Below are positions 1 to 9,312 of a stretch of 64,000 nt of DNA, piece by piece (the stretch's first letter is position 1; every line of letters starts with the position of its first letter). The stretch comes from Arthrobacter sp. CAN_C5. GTDB lineage: Bacteria; Actinomycetota; Actinomycetes; Actinomycetales; Micrococcaceae. The notes beneath the pieces are model-generated. The model was given only the letters and a program-made list of their open reading frames with translations, did not search any database and was not told the origin of the DNA. The DNA is taken from the NCBI RefSeq assembly GCF_017875735.1, contig NZ_JAGGMZ010000001.1, positions 620,001-684,000 of the forward strand, written 5' to 3'. The position numbers were made by a program, and so were the translations under genes.

Positions 1-1
1 C

Positions 2-97
2 GGCAGCGGGCAATTACTCAAAGAAGCCGATGACGCCCTGTACTCGGCCAAAGCCGCAGGCCGGAACCGGGTTGTGAGTTTCGTCCGGGCCGGATAG
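2..97 (+). CDS. GGDEF-domain protein, C-terminal end only (partial)
   Basis: Only the last 31 codons are in the window; the gene begins upstream. The visible tail has the pattern KEADDALYSAKAAGRNRV followed by a short end and a TAG stop. This is the typical final helix and strand of GGDEF (diguanylate cyclase) domains, where A-D-x-A-L-Y-x-A-K-x-x-G-R-N-R-V is highly conserved. It probably makes or senses cyclic-di-GMP. The catalytic GG(D/E)EF loop and any sensor domain lie outside the window, so activity cannot be judged. It converges with the betA gene 30 bp away. Confidence 0.75.
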   Translation, partial: GSGQLLKEADDALYSAKAAGRNRVVSFVRAG

Positions 98-127
98 AGA
101 AACCCGGCCCGGACGAACCCCTCGTGC

Positions 128-1726
128 CTAGGTGGCCCAGGTCTGTTTGATCAGATCAGCGCAGCGCTCACCGATCATCATGATGGTGATGTTGGGGTTC
201 ACTGTGGTCAGCTCGGGCATCACCGACGCGTCAGCCACCCGCAGACCCGTCACGCCTTTCACCCGCAGCTGGGGGTCCAACGGCGACAGGTCGTCGCTGG
301 GCGCCCCCATCCGCACCGTGCCGGCCGGGTGATAAACCGTGTTGTGGGTCCTGCGGATGTAGTCGGTGATCTCCTCGTCCGTCTGCACGTCCTGGCCGGG
401 ATAGAGCTCGCGGCCGGCCCATTCCGCCATGGCCGGCTGGGCGACAATCTCCCGTGCCTTCCTGATTCCCGCAATCATGACCCGCATGTCATGGGGGTCG
501 GTGAAGTAGCGCGGATCCACCATCGGCTTGTCCCGATAGTCCCGGCTGCGCAGCCGTACCGTCCCGCGCGACCGCGCGTGAGTGACGTTGGGAGTCAGGC
601 AGAACCCGTTATCGGTGGTGGGATACCCCTGCCGCAGCGTATGCATGTCGAAGGGCACGGACCCGTAGTGGAACATCAGGTCAGGCCGGTCCAGGCCTTC
701 CTCGGTGGTGGTGAAGATCCCGATCTCCCACCACTGCGTCGATGTCTCGGGCATTGGCTGCTTGGCTTCCCACTGGATGACACCCTCCGGGTGGTCCTGC
801 AGGTGTTCACCGACGCCCGGGGAATCCACCCGAACGTCGATGCCATGCGTTGTCAGGTGCTCGGCGGGGCCGATACCGGAGAGCATGAGCAGTTTCGGTG
901 AGTCAATGGCCCCAGCCGACAGGATCACCTCCGACCGCGCGGTGAGGGAATGAGTGCGTCCAAAGGAGGCATCGACGACGTCGACGCCGGTGCACCGGTT
1001 GTCCGCGTCGAACGTCAGTTCACGCGCCCGGAGGTCGGTGAGCAGGGTGAAGTTGGACCGGTCAATGATCGGGTGGACGTAGGACACCGAGGACGACGCG
1101 CGGGTGCCGTCGGCCTGGCGGTTGATCTGGAAGAAGCTGGCACCGTTGATCACCGTCGCCCCGGTGTTGAAGTGGACCCGCGGGATGCCCGCCTGTTCAC
1201 AGGCGTCAAGCAGTGCTTTGCCCGAGGGGTCCGACGCCGGAATGTTCATCAGGTGCACGGGGCCCGAATCGCCGTGGTGCGGAGCATCCGGGCCGGCGTC
1301 CTCGTTGGTTTCCAGGCGCTGGTACAGCGCGTAAGCGGTATCGGCGTTCCACCCCTCCGCGCCGAACTTCGCTTCCCACTCGTCGATGTCCTCCCGCGGC
1401 GCCCAGAAGGCGATACAGGAGTTGTGGCTGGAGCAGCCGCCCATCACCTTGGCGCGGGCATGGCGCATGAAGGAGTTACCGTTCTCCTGCGGTTCGATGG
1501 GGTAGTCCCAGTCGTAGCCCGACTCGAGGAGTTCCATCCACCGGTCGAGGCGGAGGATCTGGTCCACGCCGCGGTCGTCCGGCCCGGCTTCAACCAGGGC
1601 TACCTCCACGGCAGGGTCCTCGCTGAGGCGTGCTGCGACGGCGGCGCCCGCGGAGCCGCCGCCCACCACGATGTAGTCGAAGTCGGTCCTCTCGATCTGG
1701 TCAGTCACTGTTATTGGATCAGACAC
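128..1726 (-). CDS. betA: Choline dehydrogenase (GMC oxidoreductase)
   Basis: A 532-residue FAD-dependent GMC-family oxidoreductase. The N-terminus carries the dinucleotide-binding motif VVGGGSAGAAVAARL (G22-G24, G27) followed by the acidic VEAG strand end. The C-terminal catalytic histidine motif YHPAGTVRMG is near residue 465, and NPNITIMMIGER is the usual final helix. Known GMC enzymes of this type oxidise choline to betaine aldehyde. It is the last gene of a betT-betB-betA operon, two bases after the betB stop. The start is GTG with GGAG about 9 bases upstream, inside the end of betB. Other GMC alcohol oxidases look similar; the operon makes choline the best substrate. Confidence 0.9.
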   Translation of the reverse strand: MSDPITVTDQIERTDFDYIVVGGGSAGAAVAARLSEDPAVEVALVEAGPDDRGVDQILRLDRWMELLESGYDWDYPIEPQENGNSFMRHARAKVMGGCSSHNSCIAFWAPREDIDEWEAKFGAEGWNADTAYALYQRLETNEDAGPDAPHHGDSGPVHLMNIPASDPSGKALLDACEQAGIPRVHFNTGATVINGASFFQINRQADGTRASSSVSYVHPIIDRSNFTLLTDLRARELTFDADNRCTGVDVVDASFGRTHSLTARSEVILSAGAIDSPKLLMLSGIGPAEHLTTHGIDVRVDSPGVGEHLQDHPEGVIQWEAKQPMPETSTQWWEIGIFTTTEEGLDRPDLMFHYGSVPFDMHTLRQGYPTTDNGFCLTPNVTHARSRGTVRLRSRDYRDKPMVDPRYFTDPHDMRVMIAGIRKAREIVAQPAMAEWAGRELYPGQDVQTDEEITDYIRRTHNTVYHPAGTVRMGAPSDDLSPLDPQLRVKGVTGLRVADASVMPELTTVNPNITIMMIGERCADLIKQTWAT

Positions 1727-1728
1727 GG

Positions 1729-3216
1729 TTACTGCTCCTCTTCACGGTCCGCAAACCAGCCGGTGACCTGCGGATCGATGTTGTGGTAAATGTGCTTGGC
1801 CTCCTGGTATTCGGACAGGCCTGTCGGCCCCAGCTCGCGCCCCACGCCTGACTGCCCGAACCCGCCCCACTCGGCCTGCGGCAGGTAGGGGTGGAAGTCG
1901 TTGATCCAGATGGTGCCGTGGCGCAGCCGCCGGGCAACCCGCTGGGACTTCCCGGCGTCCTGGCTCCAGACCGCGCCGGCGAGACCGTAGTGGGTGTCGT
2001 TGCCGATCGCCACTGCCTCGTCTTCCCCGCTAAACGTCTCGACGGTGACCACCGGTCCGAATGCCTCGTCGACCACGACCGACATGCCCCGTTCCACCTG
2101 GTCGAGCACGGTGGGTGTGTAGTAGAAACCCTGTTCCAGGTCGCCGGTGCCCCAGGTGCCGCCGCAGCGCAGGCGTGCCCCCTCAGCGACTCCCTTCTCC
2201 ACGTAGGCGGTCACCTTGTCGCGGTGCGCCGCCGAGATCAGTGGGCCGGTTTCGGCGTCCTCATCGAAGGGTCCCCCCAACCGGATCAGCTGTGCGCGCC
2301 GCACCAGTTCATCGGTGAAGCGTTCGGCGATGGATTCCTCGACGATCAGTCGGGCCCCGGCAGAGCAGACCTGACCGGAGTGTACAAACGCTGCGTTGAG
2401 CGCGTTGTCCACCGCGGCGTCGAAATCGGCGTCGGCGAAGACAATGTTGGGATTCTTTCCACCCAACTCCAGCGCCACCTTCTTGACGGTGGCCGACGCT
2501 GCGGCGGCAATCCTCTTCCCGGTTTCGAGGCCGCCCGTGAAGGAGACCAGATCGACGTCGACGTGCTCGGACAGTGGTGCGCCGACGGTCGCCCCGGCGC
2601 CGAGCACCAGGTTCGCTACCCCCTTCGGCAACCCCAGCTCGTCCAGTACCTCCATCATGAGGATGCACGTGTGCGGGGTGAGCTCGCTGGGCTTCAGCAC
2701 GAAGGTGCAGCCGGCCGCCAGAGCCGGGGCGATCTTCCAGGCCGACTGGAGGAGCGGATAGTTCCAGGGCGAGATCAGCCCACACACGCCGACCGGCTCG
2801 TATTCAATCCGGCTCACCACGGAGGCGGTACCGGGGTCGACGAGCCGTCCCTGGTTCTGGCCAGCGAGCTTCCCGAAGTAGGTGAAGCAGCCGATGATGT
2901 CATCCATGTCGATTTCGCTTTCGACCAGGCGCTTGCCGGTGTCAAGCGTTTCGGCACGGGCAAACTCGGCCTTGCGTTCCTGCAGGCGGGCGGCGACCTT
3001 CAGCAGGAAGTCCCCGCGTTCAGGAGCTGGCACGGCGGCCCATTCGCCGCCGTCGAACGCCCGTCGTGCGGCGGCGATGGCGGCCACGGCGTCGTCGGCG
3101 GTCCCCTCCGAGACGGTCCCCACTGCGGTGCCGTCGGCGGGGCAGCGGATCTCCCGGGTGCCGCCGTCGGACGCCGGCACCCAGTGGCCATCAATGAACA
3201 GTGTTGCGGTACTCAT
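1729..3216 (-). CDS. betB: Betaine-aldehyde dehydrogenase
   Basis: A 495-residue NAD(P)-dependent aldehyde dehydrogenase that would oxidise betaine aldehyde to glycine betaine. Visible family signatures are the Rossmann/active-site entry SPWNYPLLQSAWKIAPALAAG, the general-base motif VALELGGKNPN (Glu near 253) and the catalytic-cysteine motif HSGQVCSAG (Cys near 287). Length is normal for the family. ATG start with AGGAGCGCTC upstream; the start overlaps the betT stop by ATGA, indicating translational coupling. It sits between the transporter and the choline dehydrogenase, giving a complete uptake-and-oxidation module for osmoprotection or choline catabolism. Confidence 0.92.
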   Translation of the reverse strand: MSTATLFIDGHWVPASDGGTREIRCPADGTAVGTVSEGTADDAVAAIAAARRAFDGGEWAAVPAPERGDFLLKVAARLQERKAEFARAETLDTGKRLVESEIDMDDIIGCFTYFGKLAGQNQGRLVDPGTASVVSRIEYEPVGVCGLISPWNYPLLQSAWKIAPALAAGCTFVLKPSELTPHTCILMMEVLDELGLPKGVANLVLGAGATVGAPLSEHVDVDLVSFTGGLETGKRIAAAASATVKKVALELGGKNPNIVFADADFDAAVDNALNAAFVHSGQVCSAGARLIVEESIAERFTDELVRRAQLIRLGGPFDEDAETGPLISAAHRDKVTAYVEKGVAEGARLRCGGTWGTGDLEQGFYYTPTVLDQVERGMSVVVDEAFGPVVTVETFSGEDEAVAIGNDTHYGLAGAVWSQDAGKSQRVARRLRHGTIWINDFHPYLPQAEWGGFGQSGVGRELGPTGLSEYQEAKHIYHNIDPQVTGWFADREEEQ

Positions 3217-5351
3217 GAGCGCTCCTCAGGGGTGGTGAAGTCGGCTTCCCAGTTGTCGGATGCCAAATGGTCGTCGGTGATCGCCGTAGTTCCTGGCGTT
3301 GCACGGTTGCTGTGCAGGAATTCAAGGTGCGTCTCGTAGTGGTCCAGCACGTCGGTGATGACCTGCTCTCTGGTGTATCCGAGCAGGTCATACCCGTTGC
3401 TGCCCTCGAGGGAGAAGACCTCCATCCGGTAGTACTTGTCGGTGGTGGAGGCGCTCTTCAACGCGTACGACGGAGTGTCGTACTGCACGGGGTACACCTG
3501 GTATTTGAACGCGCGTTCGCTGCCCAGGTTGACCGTCAGGTCCACGTGGCCAACCCCACCCGGGCCGGCGCTTCCGGAGGTCAACGTCACGTCGGCACCC
3601 TGGGCGGCCAGTTCGTCGTGGACTTCCTGGAGTGCGGGCCGCGCAACCTCGTCGATGAACCGCTGCGCCTGTTTACGTCCAGGGTAGGTCAGGACATGGG
3701 CGAGCCGCTGACGCCAGGTGCGTCCGCCGCGGGCCTCGGAACCTGACCGGCTGGAGATGATGCCGGGCAGGGACGACCGGTAGCTGTCCATCCGGGAGCC
3801 TTCCACCCGCAGCGCCTTGTACAGCCCGTACATGATGAACAGCAGCAGGATGGAGAGTGGCAGCCCCATCACCACCGTGGCGTTCTGCAGTGTCAGGACC
3901 CCGCCGACCGAGAGCATGGCCAGGGTGAGAGCGCCGGTGACCACCGCCCAGAACACCCGGAGCCACTTGGGCCCGTCGGAGTTGGCGTCCTTGAGGTGGG
4001 AAGTGAAGTTGGCCATTACCAGGGCGCCGGAGTCGGCACTGGTGACGTAGAAGAGCAGGCCGGTGAAGGTGGCAATCGCGATGATCAGGGGGGCCAATGG
4101 ATACTGCTCCAACAGTCCGTAGAAGGCCCGCTCCGGGGAGTTCATGCCCACCTCGCCGAACTCGGCGTTGCCGCCCATGACAATGTCGAGGGCGCTGTTA
4201 CCGAAGATCGAGATCCACAGCACGATGAAGGTGAAGGGCACGATCATGACGCCCAGGACGAACTGCCTGATGGTGCGGCCGCGGGAAATACGTGCCAGGA
4301 AGAGCCCCACGAAGGGGGCCCAGGCGATCCACCAGGCCCAGAAGAACAGCGTCCACCAGCTCAACCATTCGTCGGGCCGGTCATAGGCGAAGGTGTCCAT
4401 GGTCATGCCGGGGAACTGGCTGAGGACGTCGCCCGTGTTCTGAATGATCCCGTCGAGCAGGAAACTGGTCTTGCCAGCGATCAGGATGAAGAGCATGAGC
4501 GCGCCGGCCAGCAGGACGTTCAGCTCGGACAGCCGTCTGATGCCCTTCTCAACACCCGACACGGTCGAGACGACTGCCATGACGACGGCGACGGTGATGA
4601 GGCCGATCTGGACCGCGAGGTTCTCCGGCAAACCGAACATGAGGGTGAGCCCGTAGTTGAGCTGTACGACGCCGATGCCCAGGGAGGTGGCGATGCCGAA
4701 GATGGTTCCCAGGAGTGCAGCGATATCCACTGTGTGCCCGATAGGCCCCTCGACCTTCTTGCCGAGGATGGGGTACAGCGCTGAACGGATGCTCAGGGGC
4801 AGGTTGTGGCGGTAGGCGAAGAAGCCGAGGGCAAGGCCCATCAGGGCATAGAGAGCCCAACCGGTAATCCCGTAGTGGAAGAGGGTCCAAACCATCGCCT
4901 GGCGGGCGGCCTCGACAGTCTCGCCGGCGCCCTGCGGAGGCGCAAGATACTGGGTAATGGGCTCAGCCACCGAGAAGAACATCAGATCGATGCCGATGCC
5001 GGCGGCAAACAGCATCGAAGCCCAGGTGAACATGCTGAATTGTGGCTTGGAGTGGTCCGGTCCAAGCCTGACTTTCCCTACCCGGGAGAGCGCCGCGACC
5101 AGGACAAAAATGACCACGAGGGTGACAATCAGGAAGTAATACCAGCCCATGTTGACTGAGACCCACGTGACCAGGGTGCCGATGACCGCTTCAGCGTTGC
5201 CCGGGGCGATGATGGCCCAGGCGGTGATAGCCAGAATGCCGACGGCCGAGCCGATAAAGACCGTCTTGTTGACTCTGGTTCGTGGCAAGGGGTTTGGTTC
5301 TGCACTCGGCTCGCCGGGGGAGTCCGGCCGATTCTTGATCGATTGACTCAT
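3213..5351 (-). CDS. betT: BCCT-family choline/betaine transporter
   Basis: A betaine/carnitine/choline transporter, 712 residues from the chosen ATG. About twelve membrane segments are visible, with the Trp-rich BCCT signature (WWTLFFWAWWIAWAPFVG, then LARISRGRTIRQF). A long hydrophilic C-terminal tail of about 180 residues follows; such tails in BetT-type carriers sense osmotic stress. The reading frame extends upstream to a GTG at 5363, but GAGG at 5358-5361 is spaced correctly for ATG at 5351 (or 5354), so I use 5351. It is the first gene of betT-betB-betA, divergent from an aldo/keto reductase across about 190 bp. Choline is inferred as substrate from the operon. Confidence 0.88.
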   Translation of the reverse strand: MSQSIKNRPDSPGEPSAEPNPLPRTRVNKTVFIGSAVGILAITAWAIIAPGNAEAVIGTLVTWVSVNMGWYYFLIVTLVVIFVLVAALSRVGKVRLGPDHSKPQFSMFTWASMLFAAGIGIDLMFFSVAEPITQYLAPPQGAGETVEAARQAMVWTLFHYGITGWALYALMGLALGFFAYRHNLPLSIRSALYPILGKKVEGPIGHTVDIAALLGTIFGIATSLGIGVVQLNYGLTLMFGLPENLAVQIGLITVAVVMAVVSTVSGVEKGIRRLSELNVLLAGALMLFILIAGKTSFLLDGIIQNTGDVLSQFPGMTMDTFAYDRPDEWLSWWTLFFWAWWIAWAPFVGLFLARISRGRTIRQFVLGVMIVPFTFIVLWISIFGNSALDIVMGGNAEFGEVGMNSPERAFYGLLEQYPLAPLIIAIATFTGLLFYVTSADSGALVMANFTSHLKDANSDGPKWLRVFWAVVTGALTLAMLSVGGVLTLQNATVVMGLPLSILLLFIMYGLYKALRVEGSRMDSYRSSLPGIISSRSGSEARGGRTWRQRLAHVLTYPGRKQAQRFIDEVARPALQEVHDELAAQGADVTLTSGSAGPGGVGHVDLTVNLGSERAFKYQVYPVQYDTPSYALKSASTTDKYYRMEVFSLEGSNGYDLLGYTREQVITDVLDHYETHLEFLHSNRATPGTTAITDDHLASDNWEADFTTPEERS

Positions 5352-5543
5352 CATTCGCCTCACAGTTGTTTGGTGCCGCGCCTCAGCTGCCTTGAAGTTA
5401 AGTGGACGGTTATAGGTATGGCGGGCTTATCTACGCTATCAAGCGTGCTCCTGCACCCCAAGTGGGGTTTTCGCTCAACTGCGATTGTGACCAATCTGCA
5501 ACTCGCTCTTGTTTCCCCCGAGGCAAGGGCTAAGGGTGGGATC

Positions 5544-6542
5544 ATGACTATCTCCCGGATTGAACTTGCCCCCGGCTTCTCCGTTAGTGCCCAAGGCTTC
5601 GGCGGTATGGCGCTCACCGACGTCTACGGTGGGTTGCCCAGTGACGAGGCGCTGGCGACCCTGAACCACGCGGTGGATATCGGGGTGACACTGATCGACA
5701 CGGCAGACGTGTATGGGGCTGGCAGCAACGAGGAACTGATTGCCCGGTTGCTTCGGCATCGGCGGGGCGAGGTGGAGTTGGCGACCAAGTTCGGGATCAT
5801 CGGCAGCCCCGCACAGGGCTATTCGGGGGTCCGCGGTGACGCCGCCTACGTCCGCGAAGCCGCCGAGGCGAGCCTCAGGAGGCTTGGTACCGAGGTGATC
5901 GACTTGTATTACCTGCACCGGAGGGACATCAGCGTGCCCCTGGAGGAAACGGTGGGAGCAATGGCGGACCTGGTGGCGGCGGGTAAGGTGCGCCATCTGG
6001 GACTGTCCGAGGTGACCGCCGACGAGCTGCAGGCGGCGTGCGCGGTTCATCCCATCGCTGCCGTTCAGAGTGAGTGGTCCATCTGGAGCCGGGATGTGGA
6101 GGCCGCCGTGGTCCCGGCGGCGGCGCGGCTGGGTGTGGGGTTCGTCCCGTACTCGCCGCTGGGTCGGGGCTTCCTGACCGGCACTGTTCAGGCGGCCTCG
6201 CTGGGTGACGGGGACTTCCGCCACCGGGTGCCCCGCTTCGACGCCGAAGCCATGGCAGCCAACGCGGCAGTTGTCGAGGCAATTCAGGGCGTTGCTGCCG
6301 ACGCCGGTGCCACTGCGGCGCAGGTGGCATTAGCCTGGCTGGCTGCACAGGGCCAGCGGTTCGGATTGCCAGTGGTCCCCATCCCCGGCACCCGGAAGCC
6401 ACAGCGGATCGATGAGAACGCCGACGCCACCGCAGTGGTACTCACCGAGGCCCACCTTGATGTGCTGGCTGGTGCGGCCGCCCAGGTGGTGGGAGACCGC
6501 AGCGCCGACCGGGGCTGGGTTTCGCAGGGAAGAGAGGCTTAG
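5544..6542 (+). CDS. Aldo/keto reductase
   Basis: A 332-residue NADPH-dependent TIM-barrel oxidoreductase. The AKR catalytic tetrad is visible as D52 and Y57 (in LIDTADVYG), K82 (in ATKFG) and H125 (in YYLHRRD). The mid-protein VQSEWSIWSR and PYSPLGRGFLTG segments are typical of the YajO/Tas-like subgroup that reduces aldehydes and ketones. The open frame starts at 5343, but homology begins with MTISRIELAPGF and AAGGGTGGG precedes ATG 5544, so I chose that start. Transcribed alone, divergent from the bet operon. Substrate is not predictable from sequence. Confidence 0.88.
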   Translation: MTISRIELAPGFSVSAQGFGGMALTDVYGGLPSDEALATLNHAVDIGVTLIDTADVYGAGSNEELIARLLRHRRGEVELATKFGIIGSPAQGYSGVRGDAAYVREAAEASLRRLGTEVIDLYYLHRRDISVPLEETVGAMADLVAAGKVRHLGLSEVTADELQAACAVHPIAAVQSEWSIWSRDVEAAVVPAAARLGVGFVPYSPLGRGFLTGTVQAASLGDGDFRHRVPRFDAEAMAANAAVVEAIQGVAADAGATAAQVALAWLAAQGQRFGLPVVPIPGTRKPQRIDENADATAVVLTEAHLDVLAGAAAQVVGDRSADRGWVSQGREA

Positions 6543-6637
6543 GGCCCTACCCCTGTCCCGGCTGGGGTGCTCTACTGAACCGGGTGTGGTGCTGGTTTGC
6601 TCTCAGCGAACCAGCTGCAGGACCACAACCGCGGCGG

Positions 6638-6660
6638 AGTTGAGCGAGGTACACTCAACT
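6638..6660. promoter_or_regulatory. HAIR-type HspR operator upstream of clpB
   Basis: Inverted repeat AGTTGAGC-N7-ACTCAACT, ending 29 bases before the clpB ATG. The HspR-associated inverted repeat is known as CTTGAGT-N7-ACTCAAG; here seven of the eight arm positions pair and the 7-base spacer is exact. Known HspR represses clpB and dnaK operons in actinobacteria, so heat-shock control of clpB is inferred. Confidence 0.75.
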
Positions 6661-6689
6661 TAAGGTCTAGCTGTTCGAAAGGTTGAGTC

Positions 6690-9284
6690 ATGGACGCCAA
6701 GTTCACCACCAAAAGCCAGGAAGCCCTGTCCGCCGCGGCAATGAATGCTTCGACAGCGGGAAATCCCCAGGTCGAGCCAGCGCACCTGCTGAAGGCCCTG
6801 ATGGATCAGCGCGAGGGCGTAGCAGTGGCCCTGCTCAAGGCCTCGGGGGCGGATCCCGACGCCGTCAGCGTCCGTGCGAGCGCTGCGATCAAGGCCCTGC
6901 CGTCGTCGTCGGGCTCAACCACGGCGCAGGCACAGTTCTCTCGTGACATCCTGCAGGCCATCAAAGCCGCCCAGCAGGAGGCCGAAGGACTGGGTGACAG
7001 CTTCGTTTCCACCGAGCATCTGCTTTTGGGCATGGCGGCAGGCGTCGGGCCGACGGCCACGATTCTGCAGGGGGCCGGGGCAAGCAGGGAAGCCCTCGCG
7101 GCCGCACTGCCGGGCATCCGCGGCGACCGGCGGGTGACCACCCCAGACCCGGAGAACACCTTCCAGGCGCTGGCGAAGTTCGGCGTGGACCTCACCGAGG
7201 TGGCCCGGTCCGGGAAGCTTGACCCCGTAATTGGGCGGGACAGCGAGATTCGGCGGGTGATCCAGGTATTGTCACGTCGCACCAAGAACAACCCGGTGCT
7301 GATCGGCGAGCCCGGTGTCGGCAAGACCGCCGTGGTGGAAGGACTGGCCCAGCGGATCGTCGCCGGGGACGTCCCCGAATCACTGCGGGACAAGACGCTG
7401 ATCAGTCTCGACCTGGGATCGATGATCGCCGGCGCCAAGTACCGGGGCGAATTTGAGGAACGGCTGAAGGCTGTCCTGGAGGAGATCAAGTCTGCCAATG
7501 GCCAGGTGGTGACGTTCATCGATGAGCTCCACACGGTGGTGGGGGCAGGGGCTTCCGAGGGGTCAATGGATGCGGGCAACATGCTCAAGCCGATGCTCGC
7601 CCGCGGTGAGCTCCGGCTGATCGGTGCCACCACGCTCGACGAGTATCGCAAGAACGTCGAAAAGGACGCAGCCCTGGAGCGCAGGTTCCAGCAGGTCTAC
7701 GTCGGTGAGCCCAGCGTCGAGGACACCATCGGCATTCTCCGCGGCCTCAAGGAACGCTACGAGGCGCACCACAAGGTGACCATCGCCGATTCCGCGCTGG
7801 TGGCGGCGGCCACACTGTCCAACCGGTACATCTCCGGGCGCAAGCTCCCGGACAAGGCGATCGACCTGGTGGATGAGGCTGCCTCCCGGCTGCGGATGGA
7901 GATCGATTCTGCCCCGGAGGAGATCGACCAGCTGCGACGCTCGGTGGACCGCCTGACCATGGAGGAGCTGGCGCTCGCGGGCGAGAACGACGACGCCTCC
8001 CAGGACCGGCTGCATGCCCTGCGAGCCGACATGGCCGATCAAAAGGAAAAACTCGCCGCACTCAACGCCCGCTGGGAGGCGGAGAAGGCCGGCCTGAACC
8101 GGATGGGCGACCTCAAGGCGGCGCTCGAAGACCTTCGCTCACAGGCCGAGCGTGCCCAGCGCGACGGCGACCTGGAACATGCCTCGCGGCTGCTCTACGG
8201 GGAGATACCTGCGCTGCAGCGGGAGTTCGACGCGGCGCAGGAGGCCGAGCCGGAAGACACGCCGCTGCCCATGGTTGCCGAGGATGTGACCGCCGCTGAC
8301 ATTGCCGAGGTGATCTCCGCCTGGACCGGCATTCCTGCCGGGCGCATGCTCCAGGGGGAGAGCCAGAAGCTTCTGCATATGGAACAGGTCATCGGTTCAC
8401 GGCTGATCGGGCAGACCAAGGCCGTATCCACCGTCTCGGACGCTGTCCGACGTGCCCGCGCGGGCATCTCCGACCCTGATCGTCCCACCGGATCCTTTCT
8501 CTTTCTGGGTCCCACCGGCGTCGGAAAGACCGAACTCGCGAAGGCGCTCGCCGACTTCCTGTTCGACGATGAACACGCAATGGTCCGGATCGACATGTCC
8601 GAGTATTCCGAGAAGCACTCCGTCTCCCGGTTGGTGGGTGCCCCTCCCGGCTATGTCGGCTACGAGGAGGGCGGTCAGCTCACTGAAGCTGTGCGCCGCC
8701 GCCCCTACAGCGTGCTGCTGCTCGACGAGGTGGAGAAGGCCCACCCGGAGGTCTTCGACATTCTCCTGCAAGTGCTCGACGACGGCCGGCTCACCGATGG
8801 GCAGGGCCGGACGGTCGACTTCCGGAATGTCATTCTGGTGCTGACGTCGAACCTCGGCTCCCAGTTCCTCGTTGATCCAGCGCTGTCGGACTCGGCGAAA
8901 CGCGACGCCGTGATGGCTGTCGTGAACGCGAGCTTCAAACCCGAGTTCCTGAACCGGTTGGATGATGTGGTCCTCTTCGATGCGCTGAGCCTTGAGGAGC
9001 TGTCCCGCATCGTCGACCTGCAGGTCCAATCGCTAGCCTCCCGGCTCCACGAGCGCCGTCTCAACCTCTCGGTGACCGATGCCGCCCGTGAATGGCTGGC
9101 GCTGACCGGATTCGATCCCGCCTATGGTGCGCGGCCGCTGCGTCGCCTGGTTCAGCGGGAAATCGGGGACCGGCTGGCCCGCGGTATCCTCGAGGGGAGC
9201 ATCAACGACGGTGACACGGTGCTGGTGGATCGCGCCAGCGACGGGGAGGGGCTCAACGTCGCCGCCGCCGAGGTTTCGGTGTAA
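6690..9284 (+). CDS. clpB: ATP-dependent chaperone ClpB
   Basis: An 864-residue Hsp100 disaggregase that works with DnaK/DnaJ/GrpE to rescue aggregated proteins. It has the full architecture: two Clp_N repeats (about 1-145), AAA+ domain 1 with Walker A GEPGVGKT at 206-213, the coiled-coil M domain (roughly 400-525) that separates ClpB from ClpA/ClpC, AAA+ domain 2 with Walker A GPTGVGKT at 607-614, and the small C-terminal oligomerisation domain. The ATG at 6690 is preceded by AAAGG. The HAIR operator just upstream indicates HspR repression. Monocistronic; convergent with the septum-formation-family gene. Confidence 0.97.
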   Translation: MDAKFTTKSQEALSAAAMNASTAGNPQVEPAHLLKALMDQREGVAVALLKASGADPDAVSVRASAAIKALPSSSGSTTAQAQFSRDILQAIKAAQQEAEGLGDSFVSTEHLLLGMAAGVGPTATILQGAGASREALAAALPGIRGDRRVTTPDPENTFQALAKFGVDLTEVARSGKLDPVIGRDSEIRRVIQVLSRRTKNNPVLIGEPGVGKTAVVEGLAQRIVAGDVPESLRDKTLISLDLGSMIAGAKYRGEFEERLKAVLEEIKSANGQVVTFIDELHTVVGAGASEGSMDAGNMLKPMLARGELRLIGATTLDEYRKNVEKDAALERRFQQVYVGEPSVEDTIGILRGLKERYEAHHKVTIADSALVAAATLSNRYISGRKLPDKAIDLVDEAASRLRMEIDSAPEEIDQLRRSVDRLTMEELALAGENDDASQDRLHALRADMADQKEKLAALNARWEAEKAGLNRMGDLKAALEDLRSQAERAQRDGDLEHASRLLYGEIPALQREFDAAQEAEPEDTPLPMVAEDVTAADIAEVISAWTGIPAGRMLQGESQKLLHMEQVIGSRLIGQTKAVSTVSDAVRRARAGISDPDRPTGSFLFLGPTGVGKTELAKALADFLFDDEHAMVRIDMSEYSEKHSVSRLVGAPPGYVGYEEGGQLTEAVRRRPYSVLLLDEVEKAHPEVFDILLQVLDDGRLTDGQGRTVDFRNVILVLTSNLGSQFLVDPALSDSAKRDAVMAVVNASFKPEFLNRLDDVVLFDALSLEELSRIVDLQVQSLASRLHERRLNLSVTDAAREWLALTGFDPAYGARPLRRLVQREIGDRLARGILEGSINDGDTVLVDRASDGEGLNVAAAEVSV

Positions 9285-9312
9285 AAAGTGCTGGGGTGGC
9301 TGGCGTCTCCGA

